The notes beneath the pieces are model-generated. The model saw only the letters and a list, made by a program, of their open reading frames with translations, did no database searches and was not told the DNA's origin. Positions 6,682-16,292 of a stretch of DNA of 47,056 nt are shown one piece after another (the first letter of the stretch is position 1; every line of letters begins with the position of its first letter). The stretch lies in NCBI GenBank assembly GCA_017937865.1, contig JAGBCU010000017.1:1-47056 (forward strand), read 5' to 3'. Origin of the DNA: Clostridia bacterium. GTDB lineage: Bacteria; Bacillota; Clostridia; Oscillospirales; Acutalibacteraceae. The translations under genes were made by a program, and so were the position numbers.

Positions 6682-7608
6682 TTACGGAATAACGTTACCT
6701 GCACTTGAAAAGATATCGTACCATTCCTGACGGGTGAGGGTTATATCGCTTGCGGCGGCACACTCTAAAAGTCTTTTAGGATTCATTGTTCCTGTTAAGG
6801 GCTGCATTTTTGCAGGGTGACGAAGAATCCAGGCAATAACAATAGTAGATTTTGTAACTCCGTATTTATCTGCTAATTCCTGAAGCTTTGCATTAATTTC
6901 GGGGAAATCGGGGTTATCAACGTAAACGCCTTCAAAGAAGCCGTATTGGAAGGGTGACCAAGCCTGAATTGTAATATCTTCATAACGGCAATATTCAAGA
7001 ATTCCGCCGTCACGGTCAATAGCATTATCCTCTCTCATATTAACGTAAAGACCTTGCTTTACAATGTGACAGTCGGTAATGCTGAATTGAAGCTGGTCTA
7101 CGCAAATAGGCTCATCACCTAAATATTTTTGTAAAAGACGGATTTGCATAGGGTTCTGATTAGAAACACCGAAGTTTTTAACCTTTCCGCTTTCTTTAAG
7201 AAATGCAAATGCTTCTGCAACCTCCTCGGGCTCGTAAAGTGTATCGGGACGGTGTAAAAGAAGAAAATCAAGGTAGTCTGTGTTTAATCTTTTAAGACAA
7301 CCCTCGGTTGATTCGATAATATGCTCCTTTGAAAAATCAAACATAGTTTTGCCGGGGCAAATACCGCATTTTGACTGTAAGAAAATCTTTTCTCTGACGT
7401 CGTCATTCATACCGATAGCCTTTGCGAAAACCTCTTCACTTTTACCGCCACCGTAAAGGTCTGCGTGGTCAAAAAAATTGAGTCCCGCATTAAGAGCTGT
7501 ATCAATAACCTCTTTTGCTTCGTCAACGGTTTTATCTGCCATTCGCATACAACCAACAGCGATAACAGGCACTTCAACACCGCTTTTACCGAGATGCATT
7601 GTTTTCAT
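6682..7608 (-). CDS. aldo/keto reductase (YdhF-like)
   Basis: NAD(P)H-dependent oxidoreductase of the aldo/keto reductase superfamily, 308 aa, a full TIM-barrel length. The catalytic tetrad is visible: Asp in FFDHADLYGGG (D47), Tyr (Y52), Lys in FLQSKCG (K80) and His in LLLHRPD (H119). The overall pattern (LNFFDHADLYGGGKSEEVF, LDFLLLHRPDTLYEPEEVA) is closest to the YdhF group. Substrate cannot be told from sequence. AAAAGGAGATATTACT precedes the ATG. The gene is bracketed by two repetitive elements: the hairpin array touches its stop codon and the S23 element begins 22 bases upstream of its start. Confidence 0.92.
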   Translation of the reverse strand: MKTMHLGKSGVEVPVIAVGCMRMADKTVDEAKEVIDTALNAGLNFFDHADLYGGGKSEEVFAKAIGMNDDVREKIFLQSKCGICPGKTMFDFSKEHIIESTEGCLKRLNTDYLDFLLLHRPDTLYEPEEVAEAFAFLKESGKVKNFGVSNQNPMQIRLLQKYLGDEPICVDQLQFSITDCHIVKQGLYVNMREDNAIDRDGGILEYCRYEDITIQAWSPFQYGFFEGVYVDNPDFPEINAKLQELADKYGVTKSTIVIAWILRHPAKMQPLTGTMNPKRLLECAAASDITLTRQEWYDIFSSAGNVIP

Positions 7609-7630
7609 AGTAATATCTCCTTTTGGATAT

Positions 7631-7664
7631 TTAGATGCCAGATGCCAGTTTCCAGATGCCAGAG
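7631..7664 (+). repeat. left terminal inverted repeat of the S23 element
   Basis: Contains the words GATGCCA, GATGCCA, then GTTTCCAGATGCC. It pairs with 8208-8241 (29 of 34). Confidence 0.7.
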
Positions 7665-7736
7665 TTTATAACAGTAGCTACATTTCAAAATATAGTTGCT
7701 ATTTCAAGTCTGGTAAGGGTAGCTGACAACCGGTAA

Positions 7737-8087
7737 CTAATTAAATTTTGTTAATAGTCCATTTATCATTCTGCCTATTTCATAGCAATTGTTTAAAATG
7801 GGGATAATTTGTTCTTTGTTGGCATATCCTATTTTTTCTGAAATGATAACTTGCGTTTCCAATTCTGCTAAAGAGCCCCGTGCTATACGTAAAAATTGAG
7901 AAAACTCTTTGCTTGAGTTTCGGTCGTTGCCTTCTGCGATATTGCTTGGTATTGAGACAGATGCTCTTTGCATTTGTGAAGCTAAACCATAAAGCTCTTC
8001 TCACGGAAATGTTTTTGTAAGTTTATAAACATCTGTAACAAGTTCAATGGATTTTTGCCATACTATTAATTCTTTATAACTACTCAT
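7737..8087 (-). pseudogene. four-helix bundle protein (S23/Avd family) with an in-frame stop
   Basis: Conceptual translation from the ATG at 8087 (after AAAAGGTGATTTT) gives the classic S23 opening SSYKELIVWQKSIELVTDVY and then TFP. A TGA at codon 29 (8001-8003) follows, and the frame continues EELYGLASQMQRASVSIPS, NIAEGNDRNSSKEF and so on to a stop at 7737. Apart from the TGA the family is full length (about 116 codons). TGA is a normal stop elsewhere in this window, so I read this as a nonsense mutation or sequencing error rather than recoding. Translation could restart at the Met of MQRAS (7973). S23 proteins are known from 23S rRNA intervening sequences and as Avd subunits of diversity-generating retroelements, but neither context is present. 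Confidence 0.85.
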
Positions 8088-8207
8088 AAAATCACCTTTT
8101 GATTAGGAAAGAAATGTGTGGTGGTACAAAACCGGAATCCGTTATTTTTTAAATACCATCTTAGCCTCTATGTTTAAACTTCAACTTTTAATTGTGGACG
8201 TAGCGAA

Positions 8208-8241
8208 CTCTGGTATCTGGCATCTGGGAACTGGCATCTAA
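8208..8241 (-). repeat. right terminal inverted repeat of the S23 element
   Basis: CTCTGGTATCTGGCATCTGG and the following bases are the inverted partner of 7631-7664. Confidence 0.7.
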
Positions 8242-8242
8242 T

Positions 8243-8986
8243 TTAATATACCTCACACGTCACTCTGATTCTACCTTTTCTCGTATCACCAAGAATTTCT
8301 GTTATCTTAAATCTGCCATAACCTCTTACGGATATTGTTTCGTCAACGTCAACTAGCTTTGAAATGCTATGTACAAGTCTGCCGTTTATAAAAACCTTTT
8401 CGCCCTCGATAAGTGATGAGCTTTTGCTTCTTGAAATGTTATAAATGGCGGAAATTAAAGCATCAAGTCTTAGCGAAGAAACGATTATAAGCTTTTCCTC
8501 GGGTGAGGGTAGTGCGTTTTTGGGAAGAGCTTCGCAATCTTCACAGAAAACACTTGTGCGACGTACAGATGTAAGATTATCTGTTATAAATTTTGCCATA
8601 TTTTCAAGGCAGAAAATGTAGCCGCAATTGTCGGATATTATTATATCACCCAGAGTTTCTCTTTTTATACCTAACCCCATTAGAGAACCTAAAAAATCGC
8701 GGTGGGTAAGGTCATCTGCAAATTTCTGCGAAAGAGGGGATACCTTTATAATTTTTACGGGTGGCTGTGGTGGGTAGCCGAATTCATCTTCGCTTCCGAA
8801 TATTGCTATTTTTCTTTCAGCATCTGAATAACCACCGTAAAGCGTGTAGCCGTATTTTAATTCATCGAAAAGCACGGTTTGCTCGTAAGGATTGAGAAAA
8901 TCGCTGTAAAAATAAATCCCTTTATTTCTTGAACGCTCGTTTAATTCTTTAAAGCGCTTCTTTAAAATGCTTATTTCGTCTGCCAT
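8243..8986 (-). CDS. ylmH: S4-domain RNA-binding protein YlmH
   Basis: Homologue of YlmH, a Gram-positive RNA-binding protein with an S4 domain, implicated in ribosome-associated quality control and, by genetics, in division. The N-terminal two-thirds has the conserved FLNPYEQ and GGYSDAERKIAIFG stretches and the DFLGSLMGLGIKRETLGDI motif that marks this family. The S4 fold occupies about residues 178-235 (SRSKSSSLIEGEKVFINGR). At 247 aa it is of normal length. It normally sits in the sepF-ylmG-ylmH-divIVA cluster; here it lies downstream of dnaJ instead, 74 bases after a long hairpin, with its own ribosome site (AGGTGGTGAG). Confidence 0.9.
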   Translation of the reverse strand: MADEISILKKRFKELNERSRNKGIYFYSDFLNPYEQTVLFDELKYGYTLYGGYSDAERKIAIFGSEDEFGYPPQPPVKIIKVSPLSQKFADDLTHRDFLGSLMGLGIKRETLGDIIISDNCGYIFCLENMAKFITDNLTSVRRTSVFCEDCEALPKNALPSPEEKLIIVSSLRLDALISAIYNISRSKSSSLIEGEKVFINGRLVHSISKLVDVDETISVRGYGRFKITEILGDTRKGRIRVTCEVY

Positions 8987-9005
8987 TTTCTCACCACCTT
9001 AAAGT

Positions 9006-9053
9006 AAAGTATAGCAAAAGAGTTGCCGATAGACAACTCTTTTGCTATACTTT
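9006..9053. terminator. 20-bp hairpin between dnaJ and ylmH
   Basis: Perfect 20-bp stem (9006-9025 with 9034-9053) with an 8-base loop, just beyond the dnaJ stop. There is no strong T run on the minus side, so it may stabilise the dnaJ end or terminate only partly. Confidence 0.7.
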
Positions 9054-9060
9054 GTGAATT

Positions 9061-10230
9061 TTATTTCTTTTTCTTGCCTCCGAAAAAGCCTTTTTTCTCT
9101 TCGGGTTGAACGGGATTTCCGCCCATTTCCTCGTTGAATTTCATAAGCAATTCTTTTTGCTTAGCGTTAAGGTTTTTCGGAACGTCAACTGTTATTCTTA
9201 TAAGCTGGTCACCTCGACGGGTTGAGTTAAGTACGGGAATACCACGTGATTTGAGCTTGAAAATATCGCCTGACTGTGTGCCTGCGGGAAGCTCGTATTC
9301 AACCTGACCGTCAAGAGTGGGGACTCTTAATTTGTCACCTAAAGCCGCTTGAACGAATGAAACTCGCATATCATACCAAACGTTGTAGCCGTCACGCTCA
9401 AAGAATGGGTGAGGCTTAATTGCTACACCAACTCTTAAATCACCTGCAGGGCCACCGTTTACGCCACGGTTACCTTCGTTGCGGACTGTAAATACTTGAC
9501 CGTCGTCAATACCTGCGGGGATATTGATTTCCTGCTTAACTGTTCTTCTGATTCTTCCTGCACCCTTACAACGTTGGCAAGGATTAGGATTAAACGTGCC
9601 TTTACCGCCACAACGTTGGCAAGGCTTTGATGTACTGATTGTGCCGAAGGGTGTTCTTTGCTGAACGTTGATTTGACCTTTACCGTTACAGTCGGGACAG
9701 GTCTGGGGTGAATGACCCTTTGCGGCACCGCTGCCGTTACATTCGTCACAAATTTCAATTCTTTGGAATTCAACGGTCTTTTTGCAACCCTTTGCAGCCT
9801 CTTCAAAGGTAAGATAAAGGCTTGTTTGAATATCACTGCCTCGTCTTGGTGCGTTGGGGTTTGAACGGGAATTACCGCCACCGAAGCCACCAAAGAATGA
9901 GCCGAAAATATCGCCTAAATCAAAATCCATTCCGCCGTCAAAGCCACCACCGAAGCCGCCAAAACCGCCGAAGCCGCCGCCTTGACCTGCGCCGTAGCTT
10001 GGGTCAACGCCTGCGAAGCCGAAACGGTCATATTTATCCTTTTTATCTGCATCAGAAAGGATTTCGTAAGCCTCGTTCACCTCTTTAAACTTTGCCTCTG
10101 CCTCTTTATTATCGGGGTTAAGGTCAGGGTGATATTTTTTTGCAAGCTGACGGTAAGCCTTTTTTATTTCGTCGGGTGTTGCAGATTTTTGAAGACCTAA
10201 CACCTCGTAATAATCTCTTTTGTCTGCCAT
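9061..10230 (-). CDS. dnaJ: chaperone DnaJ (Hsp40)
   Basis: Class I Hsp40 co-chaperone that delivers unfolded substrates to DnaK and stimulates its ATPase. The J domain (1-70) carries the HPD tripeptide at 34-36. A Gly/Phe-rich segment with many GGFGG runs follows, then a zinc-binding domain with four CxxCxGxG-type repeats ([32 protein letters not shown]), then the C-terminal peptide-binding barrels. Length 389 aa is normal; the tail is lysine-rich (FFGGKKKK). Last chaperone gene of the hrcA operon. Confidence 0.98.
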   Translation of the reverse strand: MADKRDYYEVLGLQKSATPDEIKKAYRQLAKKYHPDLNPDNKEAEAKFKEVNEAYEILSDADKKDKYDRFGFAGVDPSYGAGQGGGFGGFGGFGGGFDGGMDFDLGDIFGSFFGGFGGGNSRSNPNAPRRGSDIQTSLYLTFEEAAKGCKKTVEFQRIEICDECNGSGAAKGHSPQTCPDCNGKGQINVQQRTPFGTISTSKPCQRCGGKGTFNPNPCQRCKGAGRIRRTVKQEINIPAGIDDGQVFTVRNEGNRGVNGGPAGDLRVGVAIKPHPFFERDGYNVWYDMRVSFVQAALGDKLRVPTLDGQVEYELPAGTQSGDIFKLKSRGIPVLNSTRRGDQLIRITVDVPKNLNAKQKELLMKFNEEMGGNPVQPEEKKGFFGGKKKK

Positions 10231-10275
10231 AAGTTATCCTCTCTTACCGATTTTGTCGGTAGGGAAATACCCTCG

Positions 10276-10304
10276 AAAGACGGCTCCGAAAAGGAACCGT
10301 CCTT
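10276..10304 (-). terminator. hairpin between dnaK and dnaJ
   Basis: A 12-bp stem with G-U pairs (10276-10287 with 10293-10304) and a 5-base loop lies in the 92-base dnaK-dnaJ gap. It could set the ratio of dnaK to dnaJ message by partial termination or processing. Confidence 0.55.
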
Positions 10305-10322
10305 CAGGTTTAAGTTTATTTA

Positions 10323-12173
<1,851 letters not shown>

Positions 12174-12209
12174 TTACCTCCGAATATATTTTTTGATTTT
12201 TACACTGAT

Positions 12210-12764
12210 TTAATTTGTGACCTGAACAGTTGCAAAACGCAATATTCTGTCGCCCATTTTGTAGCCCTTTTCAAAAACTGCTGCAATAGAGTTTTCGGGG
12301 AGCTCACTGTTTTCAACAGTCATTACTGCGTTGTGAATGTTGGGGTCAAATTCTTCACCGACTTCACCGAATGCCTCAACCTCAAGGTTTTTGAGAATTT
12401 CATTCAACTGATTAATTGTCATCTCAACGCCTTTTCTGTAAACATCGATATCATCAGTTTTATTTTCTGTTACTCTACCGAAATTATCAATAACAGGGAG
12501 CAACTGTTTTAACGTATTTGCTTTAGCATCGCCGTAGGATGCTTCTTTTTCTTTTTGAGAGCGTTTGCGGTAGTTGTCGTACTCTGCAAGAATTCTCAAA
12601 TATGCGTCCTTTGACGCCATAAGCTCTGTTTGAAGCTTTTCAACCTCTGTTTTTAAGGCTTCAATTTCGCTTTTTTTGTCGCTTTTTTTAGATTTTTTCC
12701 CTTTTGCTTCGGTAGCTGTATCTTCCACAGCCTCGGGATTTATGTTTTTGTTTTCTTCTGCCAT
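12210..12764 (-). CDS. grpE: nucleotide exchange factor GrpE
   Basis: Homodimeric exchange factor that releases ADP from DnaK. A charged, Lys/Glu-rich N-terminal tail leads into a long coiled coil (about 35-90), then the beta domain with AFGEVGEEFDPNIHNAVMTVE and the terminal ILRFATVQV. I start at ATG 12764 (184 aa) because AAGGAGATAATT precedes it; the in-frame ATG at 12785 lies inside hrcA and lacks a ribosome site. The chosen ribosome site overlaps the hrcA stop codon, which suggests translational coupling. Confidence 0.97.
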   Translation of the reverse strand: MAEENKNINPEAVEDTATEAKGKKSKKSDKKSEIEALKTEVEKLQTELMASKDAYLRILAEYDNYRKRSQKEKEASYGDAKANTLKQLLPVIDNFGRVTENKTDDIDVYRKGVEMTINQLNEILKNLEVEAFGEVGEEFDPNIHNAVMTVENSELPENSIAAVFEKGYKMGDRILRFATVQVTN

Positions 12765-12774
12765 AATTATCTCC

Positions 12775-13806
12775 TTATTCCTCATCTAAGGTTTCCGAAA
12801 GAAAGCTTCCGATGATTCCTGCTAAATATTTAATGCTTGGTATAAGCTTTGCGTAATCAAGCCTTGTAGGGCCGATTATACCGATTGAACCGGCATCCTT
12901 ATCACCAACTGCGTATTTTGAAAAAATTGTGGTTGAATTTTTTAATTCTCTATACGAGTTTTCAGTACCTATTGCAACGTTAAGCGGGGCTTTTTGCGAG
13001 GTTAACAGACTTTCTAAGGGTGTACCTCTGTGAAGAAAATCCATTAATCTGAAAGCATCGTCTGAAAGCTCGGGGTGATTTAATATATTTGACTGACCCT
13101 TCAGATGTAATTCGGTTGTTTTAACTGCTTCGCAAAGGTCGGAAATCGCACATAGGAAGGGGGACATAATGAAAACTCTGTCACCCAATGAAGCAACAAG
13201 GGTTTGAATAAAGGTTAAAGTGATATCCGAAACGTTTTTACCTACGAAATAGCTTTGAGTTATGTTGTAAAAAACCTCCGCTATATCAACGTTGATTTCC
13301 GTATCGCTTCTTACAACCGCGCTTTTCAGAATACCTGAGGTTGCAAGTAAAACTATCATAGCGGTATGGTTGCTTAACGGAACAAGCTCGATTCGTTTTA
13401 TAAAAGCTTCGCTGTCAGATGGGGAAGATGATACCGCAACGCAGTCAGTAAGCTCTGCAAGAATTGCACCGGCTTTTTCTAAAAGCTTATCAGGCTCACC
13501 TGAAAAGGATTGAAGCCAAATTTTGATTCGTTCCTGCTCTTCAATACCTAACTCGTAGGTAGTCATAAGATTATCAACGTAATATCTGTAGCCTGCTTGA
13601 GAGGGAATTCTGCCGGCTGAGGTATGAGGCTGCTCAAGAAGACCAATCTCAACTAAGTCTGACATATCGTTTCTTATTGTTGCGGAAGAAACCGAATTTC
13701 CCATTTCGGAACAGATTGCTTTTGAACCGACAGGCTCGCCTGTGGCAACGTAAAGCTCTATTATGGTTGCTAATATTTGTTGCTTACGCGGTGTAAGCTC
13801 TGCCAT
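12775..13806 (-). CDS. hrcA: heat-inducible transcription repressor HrcA
   Basis: Repressor of class I heat-shock genes; it binds CIRCE as a dimer and needs GroEL for activity. The N-terminal winged helix is clear (LTPRKQQILATIIELYVATG, then PVGSKAI and SSATIRNDM, residues about 3-50), followed by HTSAGRIPSQAGYRYYVD. The GAF-like and dimerisation domains make up the rest. I start at ATG 13806 after GAGGTGAACCTG; the upstream in-frame ATG at 13815 overlaps that ribosome site. First gene of the operon, so it is autoregulated through the adjacent operator. Confidence 0.98.
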   Translation of the reverse strand: MAELTPRKQQILATIIELYVATGEPVGSKAICSEMGNSVSSATIRNDMSDLVEIGLLEQPHTSAGRIPSQAGYRYYVDNLMTTYELGIEEQERIKIWLQSFSGEPDKLLEKAGAILAELTDCVAVSSSPSDSEAFIKRIELVPLSNHTAMIVLLATSGILKSAVVRSDTEINVDIAEVFYNITQSYFVGKNVSDITLTFIQTLVASLGDRVFIMSPFLCAISDLCEAVKTTELHLKGQSNILNHPELSDDAFRLMDFLHRGTPLESLLTSQKAPLNVAIGTENSYRELKNSTTIFSKYAVGDKDAGSIGIIGPTRLDYAKLIPSIKYLAGIIGSFLSETLDEE

Positions 13807-13837
13807 CAGGTTCACCTCGTTTCGTTTTTAGCACCCG

Positions 13838-13864
13838 TTAGCACTCTCGGTAGGTGAGTGCTAA
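13838..13864 (-). promoter_or_regulatory. CIRCE operator
   Basis: Perfect consensus TTAGCACTC, nine bases, GAGTGCTAA. It lies between the hrcA promoter and start codon, in the position where HrcA is known to repress. Confidence 0.98.
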
Positions 13865-13874
13865 CTCTGTTAAT

Positions 13875-13903
13875 AATATACCCCGATTGTTGCGATTTGT
13901 CAA
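13875..13903 (-). promoter_or_regulatory. sigma-A promoter of the hrcA operon
   Basis: On the minus strand TTGACA (13898-13903), 17 bases, TATATT (13875-13880), 11 bases before CIRCE. This is the usual class I heat-shock arrangement: vegetative promoter plus downstream operator. Confidence 0.92.
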
Positions 13904-13965
13904 CTGTTTTGCAAAATATTTTTATGAATAGTTTGTTAAAAAATGGTTAAGGATATTCAGCGAAA

Positions 13966-14008
13966 TAAAAAATAAATAAAAAAACACCCTATCCGATTGG
14001 ATAGGGTG
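13966..14008 (-). terminator. terminator of the rplU-prp-rpmA operon
   Basis: CACCCTATCC (13985-13994) pairs with GGATAGGGTG (13999-14008). Read on the minus strand it is followed by a long T-rich run. Confidence 0.93.
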
Positions 14009-14030
14009 AATCTTTAATAATCGTAGTTAA

Positions 14031-14315
14031 TTATTGCTCAACGGGATAAACGCTGACTTTCTTACGGTCTTTACCGAGACGCTCGAAACGAACCTGACCG
14101 TCAACAAGTGCAAAGAGTGTATCGTCTTTACCCTTGCCTACGTTTGTGCCGGGGTGGATCTTTGTGCCTCTCTGTCTTACGAGGATGTTACCTGCAAGAA
14201 CATGCTGGCCGTCTGCTCTCTTAGCACCGAGTCTCTTTGATTCTGAGTCACGGCCGTTACGGGTAGAACCCATACCTTTTTTATGAGCAAATAACTGGAT
14301 ATTGATTTTAAGCAT
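14031..14315 (-). CDS. rpmA: 50S ribosomal protein L27
   Basis: Large-subunit protein whose N-terminus reaches the peptidyl-transferase centre. The protein (94 aa) starts [20 protein letters not shown]. The stretch before AHKKG is the Firmicute-type extension that the Prp protease must remove after QLF, and that protease gene lies directly upstream. The body has the family core [16 protein letters not shown] and HPGTNVG. Ribosome site GGAGGTGTAACGA; the site overlaps the prp stop. Confidence 0.99.
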   Translation of the reverse strand: MLKINIQLFAHKKGMGSTRNGRDSESKRLGAKRADGQHVLAGNILVRQRGTKIHPGTNVGKGKDDTLFALVDGQVRFERLGKDRKKVSVYPVEQ

Positions 14316-14318
14316 TCG

Positions 14319-14639
14319 TTACACCTCCGTAGTTATCGTAACATTTTTAGGATATTGCTCTTGGAGCTGATTAATATGCAACTCAAGCCCGAGCAAGATG
14401 TCTTTTACTTTGTCTGCACTGTGGGAAGAAACCTTTAACGTCATTTCGCCGTTATCGTTAACAGTAACATCTGCATCAATCTTCATTATTTCTATAATGG
14501 TATTGGCAGTCATATAAGCTACTGAAGAAACTGCTGAACAAACGATATCGCTACCGCTTGAAGCATAACCCGAATGACCCTTAAAGCTAAAGCCTACAGG
14601 CATACCGTTTTCTGAACGAAAAAACGTAACCTTAATCAT
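14319..14639 (-). CDS. prp: ribosomal-processing cysteine protease Prp
   Basis: Prp (YsxB) cuts the N-terminal extension from ribosomal protein L27 in Firmicutes, a step needed for active ribosomes. The catalytic pair is in place: His22 in GHSGYASSGSD and Cys34 in DIVCSAVS. It is 106 aa, as usual. It sits between rplU and rpmA, the standard rplU-prp-rpmA order, three bases after the rplU stop and without a strong ribosome site of its own, so translation is probably coupled to L21. Confidence 0.96.
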   Translation of the reverse strand: MIKVTFFRSENGMPVGFSFKGHSGYASSGSDIVCSAVSSVAYMTANTIIEIMKIDADVTVNDNGEMTLKVSSHSADKVKDILLGLELHINQLQEQYPKNVTITTEV

Positions 14640-14642
14640 TGA

Positions 14643-14954
14643 TTAAGCGTTGATGGCTGAAATCTCAACCTTTGTATAGGGCTGTCTGTGACCCATTTTA
14701 CGTTTTTCATTTTTCTTAGGTTTGTAGGTAGCAACAACGATTTTCTTGCCCTTACCGTTCTTAAGAACTTTAGCGCTAACAGAAGCACCGTCAACGTAAG
14801 GAGCACCAACTTTGATACCGTCGTCTGCACCAACAGCGATAACCTTATCGAAGGTTATTGTGGAATCAGCTTCAACTTCGAGCTTTTCGATGAAAATAAC
14901 ATCGCCATTCTCAACTTTGTACTGTTTTCCGCCTGTTTCGATGATTGCGTACAT
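14643..14954 (-). CDS. rplU: 50S ribosomal protein L21
   Basis: Large-subunit protein that contacts 23S rRNA. The 103-aa sequence begins [18 protein letters not shown], the family signature, and ends with the [19 protein letters not shown] motif. First gene of the L21-Prp-L27 operon, with a promoter inside the end of the preceding gene and a roughly 95-base leader. Confidence 0.99.
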   Translation of the reverse strand: MYAIIETGGKQYKVENGDVIFIEKLEVEADSTITFDKVIAVGADDGIKVGAPYVDGASVSAKVLKNGKGKKIVVATYKPKKNEKRKMGHRQPYTKVEISAINA

Positions 14955-15050
14955 AGATTTTTACCTGCTTTCTTTCAGTCTCGCTAACAAGGCATACCAT
15001 TTAAAATCGGTATTTATGGGCATAACAATATACCCGCCCTTAATATGCGG
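14955..15050 (-). promoter_or_regulatory. possible structured leader of rplU
   Basis: The roughly 95-base leader contains a short CCGC/GGCGG hairpin and an ATACC/GGTAT hairpin before the ribosome site. L21 operons in Firmicutes are known to carry autoregulatory leaders (the L21 leader family), so position fits, but I cannot confirm a match by eye. Confidence 0.35.
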
Positions 15051-15057
15051 CTTTGCT

Positions 15058-15086
15058 ATTCTAACAGAATAAGTTCAGTTTGTCAA
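15058..15086 (-). promoter_or_regulatory. sigma-A promoter of the L21 operon
   Basis: On the minus strand TTGACA (15081-15086), 17 bases, TAGAAT (15058-15063). The -10 overlaps the stop codon of the pseudouridine synthase gene, so the ribosomal operon is initiated inside the gene before it. Confidence 0.88.
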
Positions 15087-15975
15087 CACTTATTCCGTTT
15101 TTTTCGAATTCTTTTTTTATATCCTCGGGAAGGGGGGCTTTAAATGTAAGGGCTTCATTTGTAACGGGGTGAATAATAGAAACCCTTAAACAATGTAATG
15201 CCGCACGGATTATATTTTCGGTATCTTTTCCACAGTACATTTCGTCACCTACTAAAGCGTGACCTATATGAGAAAAATGAACTCGTATCTGATGGGTACG
15301 TCCTGTTTCCGTTTTAACCTCAACAGCTGATATATTATTATAATGAAAAAGTGTTTTATAGGTTGTAAGAGCATAATCGCCCCTGCTGTCAACAGACCTT
15401 ATTGTTTTATTTAAGTCAGGTCTGAAAATTGGTGCCTCTATAAAACCGCCTTCGTCGGTAATGCCGTTTACAACCGCAAGATAGGTTTTATCTAAATTCC
15501 CGTTAAGCTTTGAAGCGGCGTAGGCATTTTTTGCAAAAATCATAACACCCGAGGTTACCTTGTCAAGTCTGCCTACTGCCCTTGCGACAGACGGGGAATT
15601 GTTTTTATTTGTAAGATAAGAAGCAACTGCATTACATAAAGTGCCGTTGGGATGATTAAAGGTCGGGTGAACTGAAATACCGGAGGGTTTATTTATGACA
15701 AGTAAATCGTCATCTTCAAAAATCACATCTAACTTCATATCCCATAAAAGAGGCGGGACGGTAGTTTCGGGCAAGGTTATTTTAACCTTATCACCGCAGG
15801 ATACCTTATCAATCAGTCGGGCGTATTCACCATTTACAAGAACAGAGCCTTTCGTGTGACGTAGGGTCTGTACAATTCTTGTCGATAATTTTACATGCCC
15901 TTTAAGAAAGTGAAGAAGGGGATATTGGTGGTGTTCTTCTGTAACCGTATATTCAATTGTGCGCAAAATATCCAC
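15061..15975 (-). CDS. RluA-family pseudouridine synthase
   Basis: Isomerises specific uridines to pseudouridine in rRNA (or tRNA). The N-terminus (about 13-75) resembles an S4-like RNA-binding domain. The catalytic domain has INKPSGISVHP, the catalytic Asp in GRLDKVTSGVM (the family more often reads HRLD), and the terminal ETGRTHQIRVH and GDEMYCG motifs. Length 304 aa is standard for RluD-like enzymes; the exact target uridine cannot be assigned. The predicted start at 15975 is GTG; a TTG three codons later (15966) has better spacing from AGGTGG and may be the real one. Confidence 0.92.
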   Translation of the reverse strand: MDILRTIEYTVTEEHHQYPLLHFLKGHVKLSTRIVQTLRHTKGSVLVNGEYARLIDKVSCGDKVKITLPETTVPPLLWDMKLDVIFEDDDLLVINKPSGISVHPTFNHPNGTLCNAVASYLTNKNNSPSVARAVGRLDKVTSGVMIFAKNAYAASKLNGNLDKTYLAVVNGITDEGGFIEAPIFRPDLNKTIRSVDSRGDYALTTYKTLFHYNNISAVEVKTETGRTHQIRVHFSHIGHALVGDEMYCGKDTENIIRAALHCLRVSIIHPVTNEALTFKAPLPEDIKKEFEKNGISVDKLNLFC

Positions 15976-16292
15976 CTATCCTTTCTTTAAAATTGTTGTG
16001 TTAAATGAACTGTAATTTTCAATTAGTATAAAAATCGCCGTTGTATATGCAAATGTATATACAACGGTCGAAAAAAGACGAATGTTTATAAATTTGTCAA
16101 TGTAAAGTCAGTTGCTTTACGAATATTTTCTTTATAAGAAAAATAAAGATGAAATTATAGCAAGTTGTTGACATTTTCAACAGGGTTTTGAACATTGACA
16201 AGCTTATTACTTTACAGTTTTATCATACATTTACATAAACCGGAAATGCATAAATTTTGTTTTTTGTCTTTAAATATGCATTAAAATAAGAA
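15976..16292. other. 317-base non-coding gap
   Basis: It contains one strong hairpin (CCGTTGTATAT at 16038-16048 with ATATACAACGG at 16057-16067). On the minus strand the hairpin is followed by CGATTTTTATAC, so it probably terminates the PHP phosphatase gene upstream. A small GTAAAG/CTTTAC hairpin lies near 16101-16118. A minus-strand TATAAT (16154-16159) could be the -10 of the pseudouridine synthase gene, though its -35 is poor. I see no gene. Confidence 0.6.

Larger units (their letters stand above)
7631..8241. mobile_element. 611-bp element with 34-bp imperfect terminal inverted repeats carrying an S23 gene
   Basis: The left end (7631-7664) and right end (8208-8241) are inverted copies with 29 of 34 positions matching. 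Both are built of repeats of the words GATGCCA / TGGCATC. The element fills the space between the aldo/keto reductase start and the ylmH stop codon (ending four bases short of its coding sequence's last base at 8243-8245), and encloses only the S23 pseudogene. I see no clear target-site duplication and no transposase or reverse transcriptase, so movement would need help in trans. That this is a mobile unit is inferred from the inverted ends and single cargo. Confidence 0.6.

Noticed and set aside
6447..6704. 85-codon minus-strand open frame
   Set aside because: It is a reading of the hairpin array itself (repeated Tyr-Ile-Ala words) and overlaps the end of the aldo/keto reductase gene.
7780..8004. 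Second 74-codon minus-strand frame inside the S23 region
   Set aside because: It is in another frame of the pseudogene, with no family resemblance.
7737..8087. Diversity-generating retroelement with S23 as Avd
   Set aside because: No reverse transcriptase, template repeat or variable repeat was found in the flanking genes.
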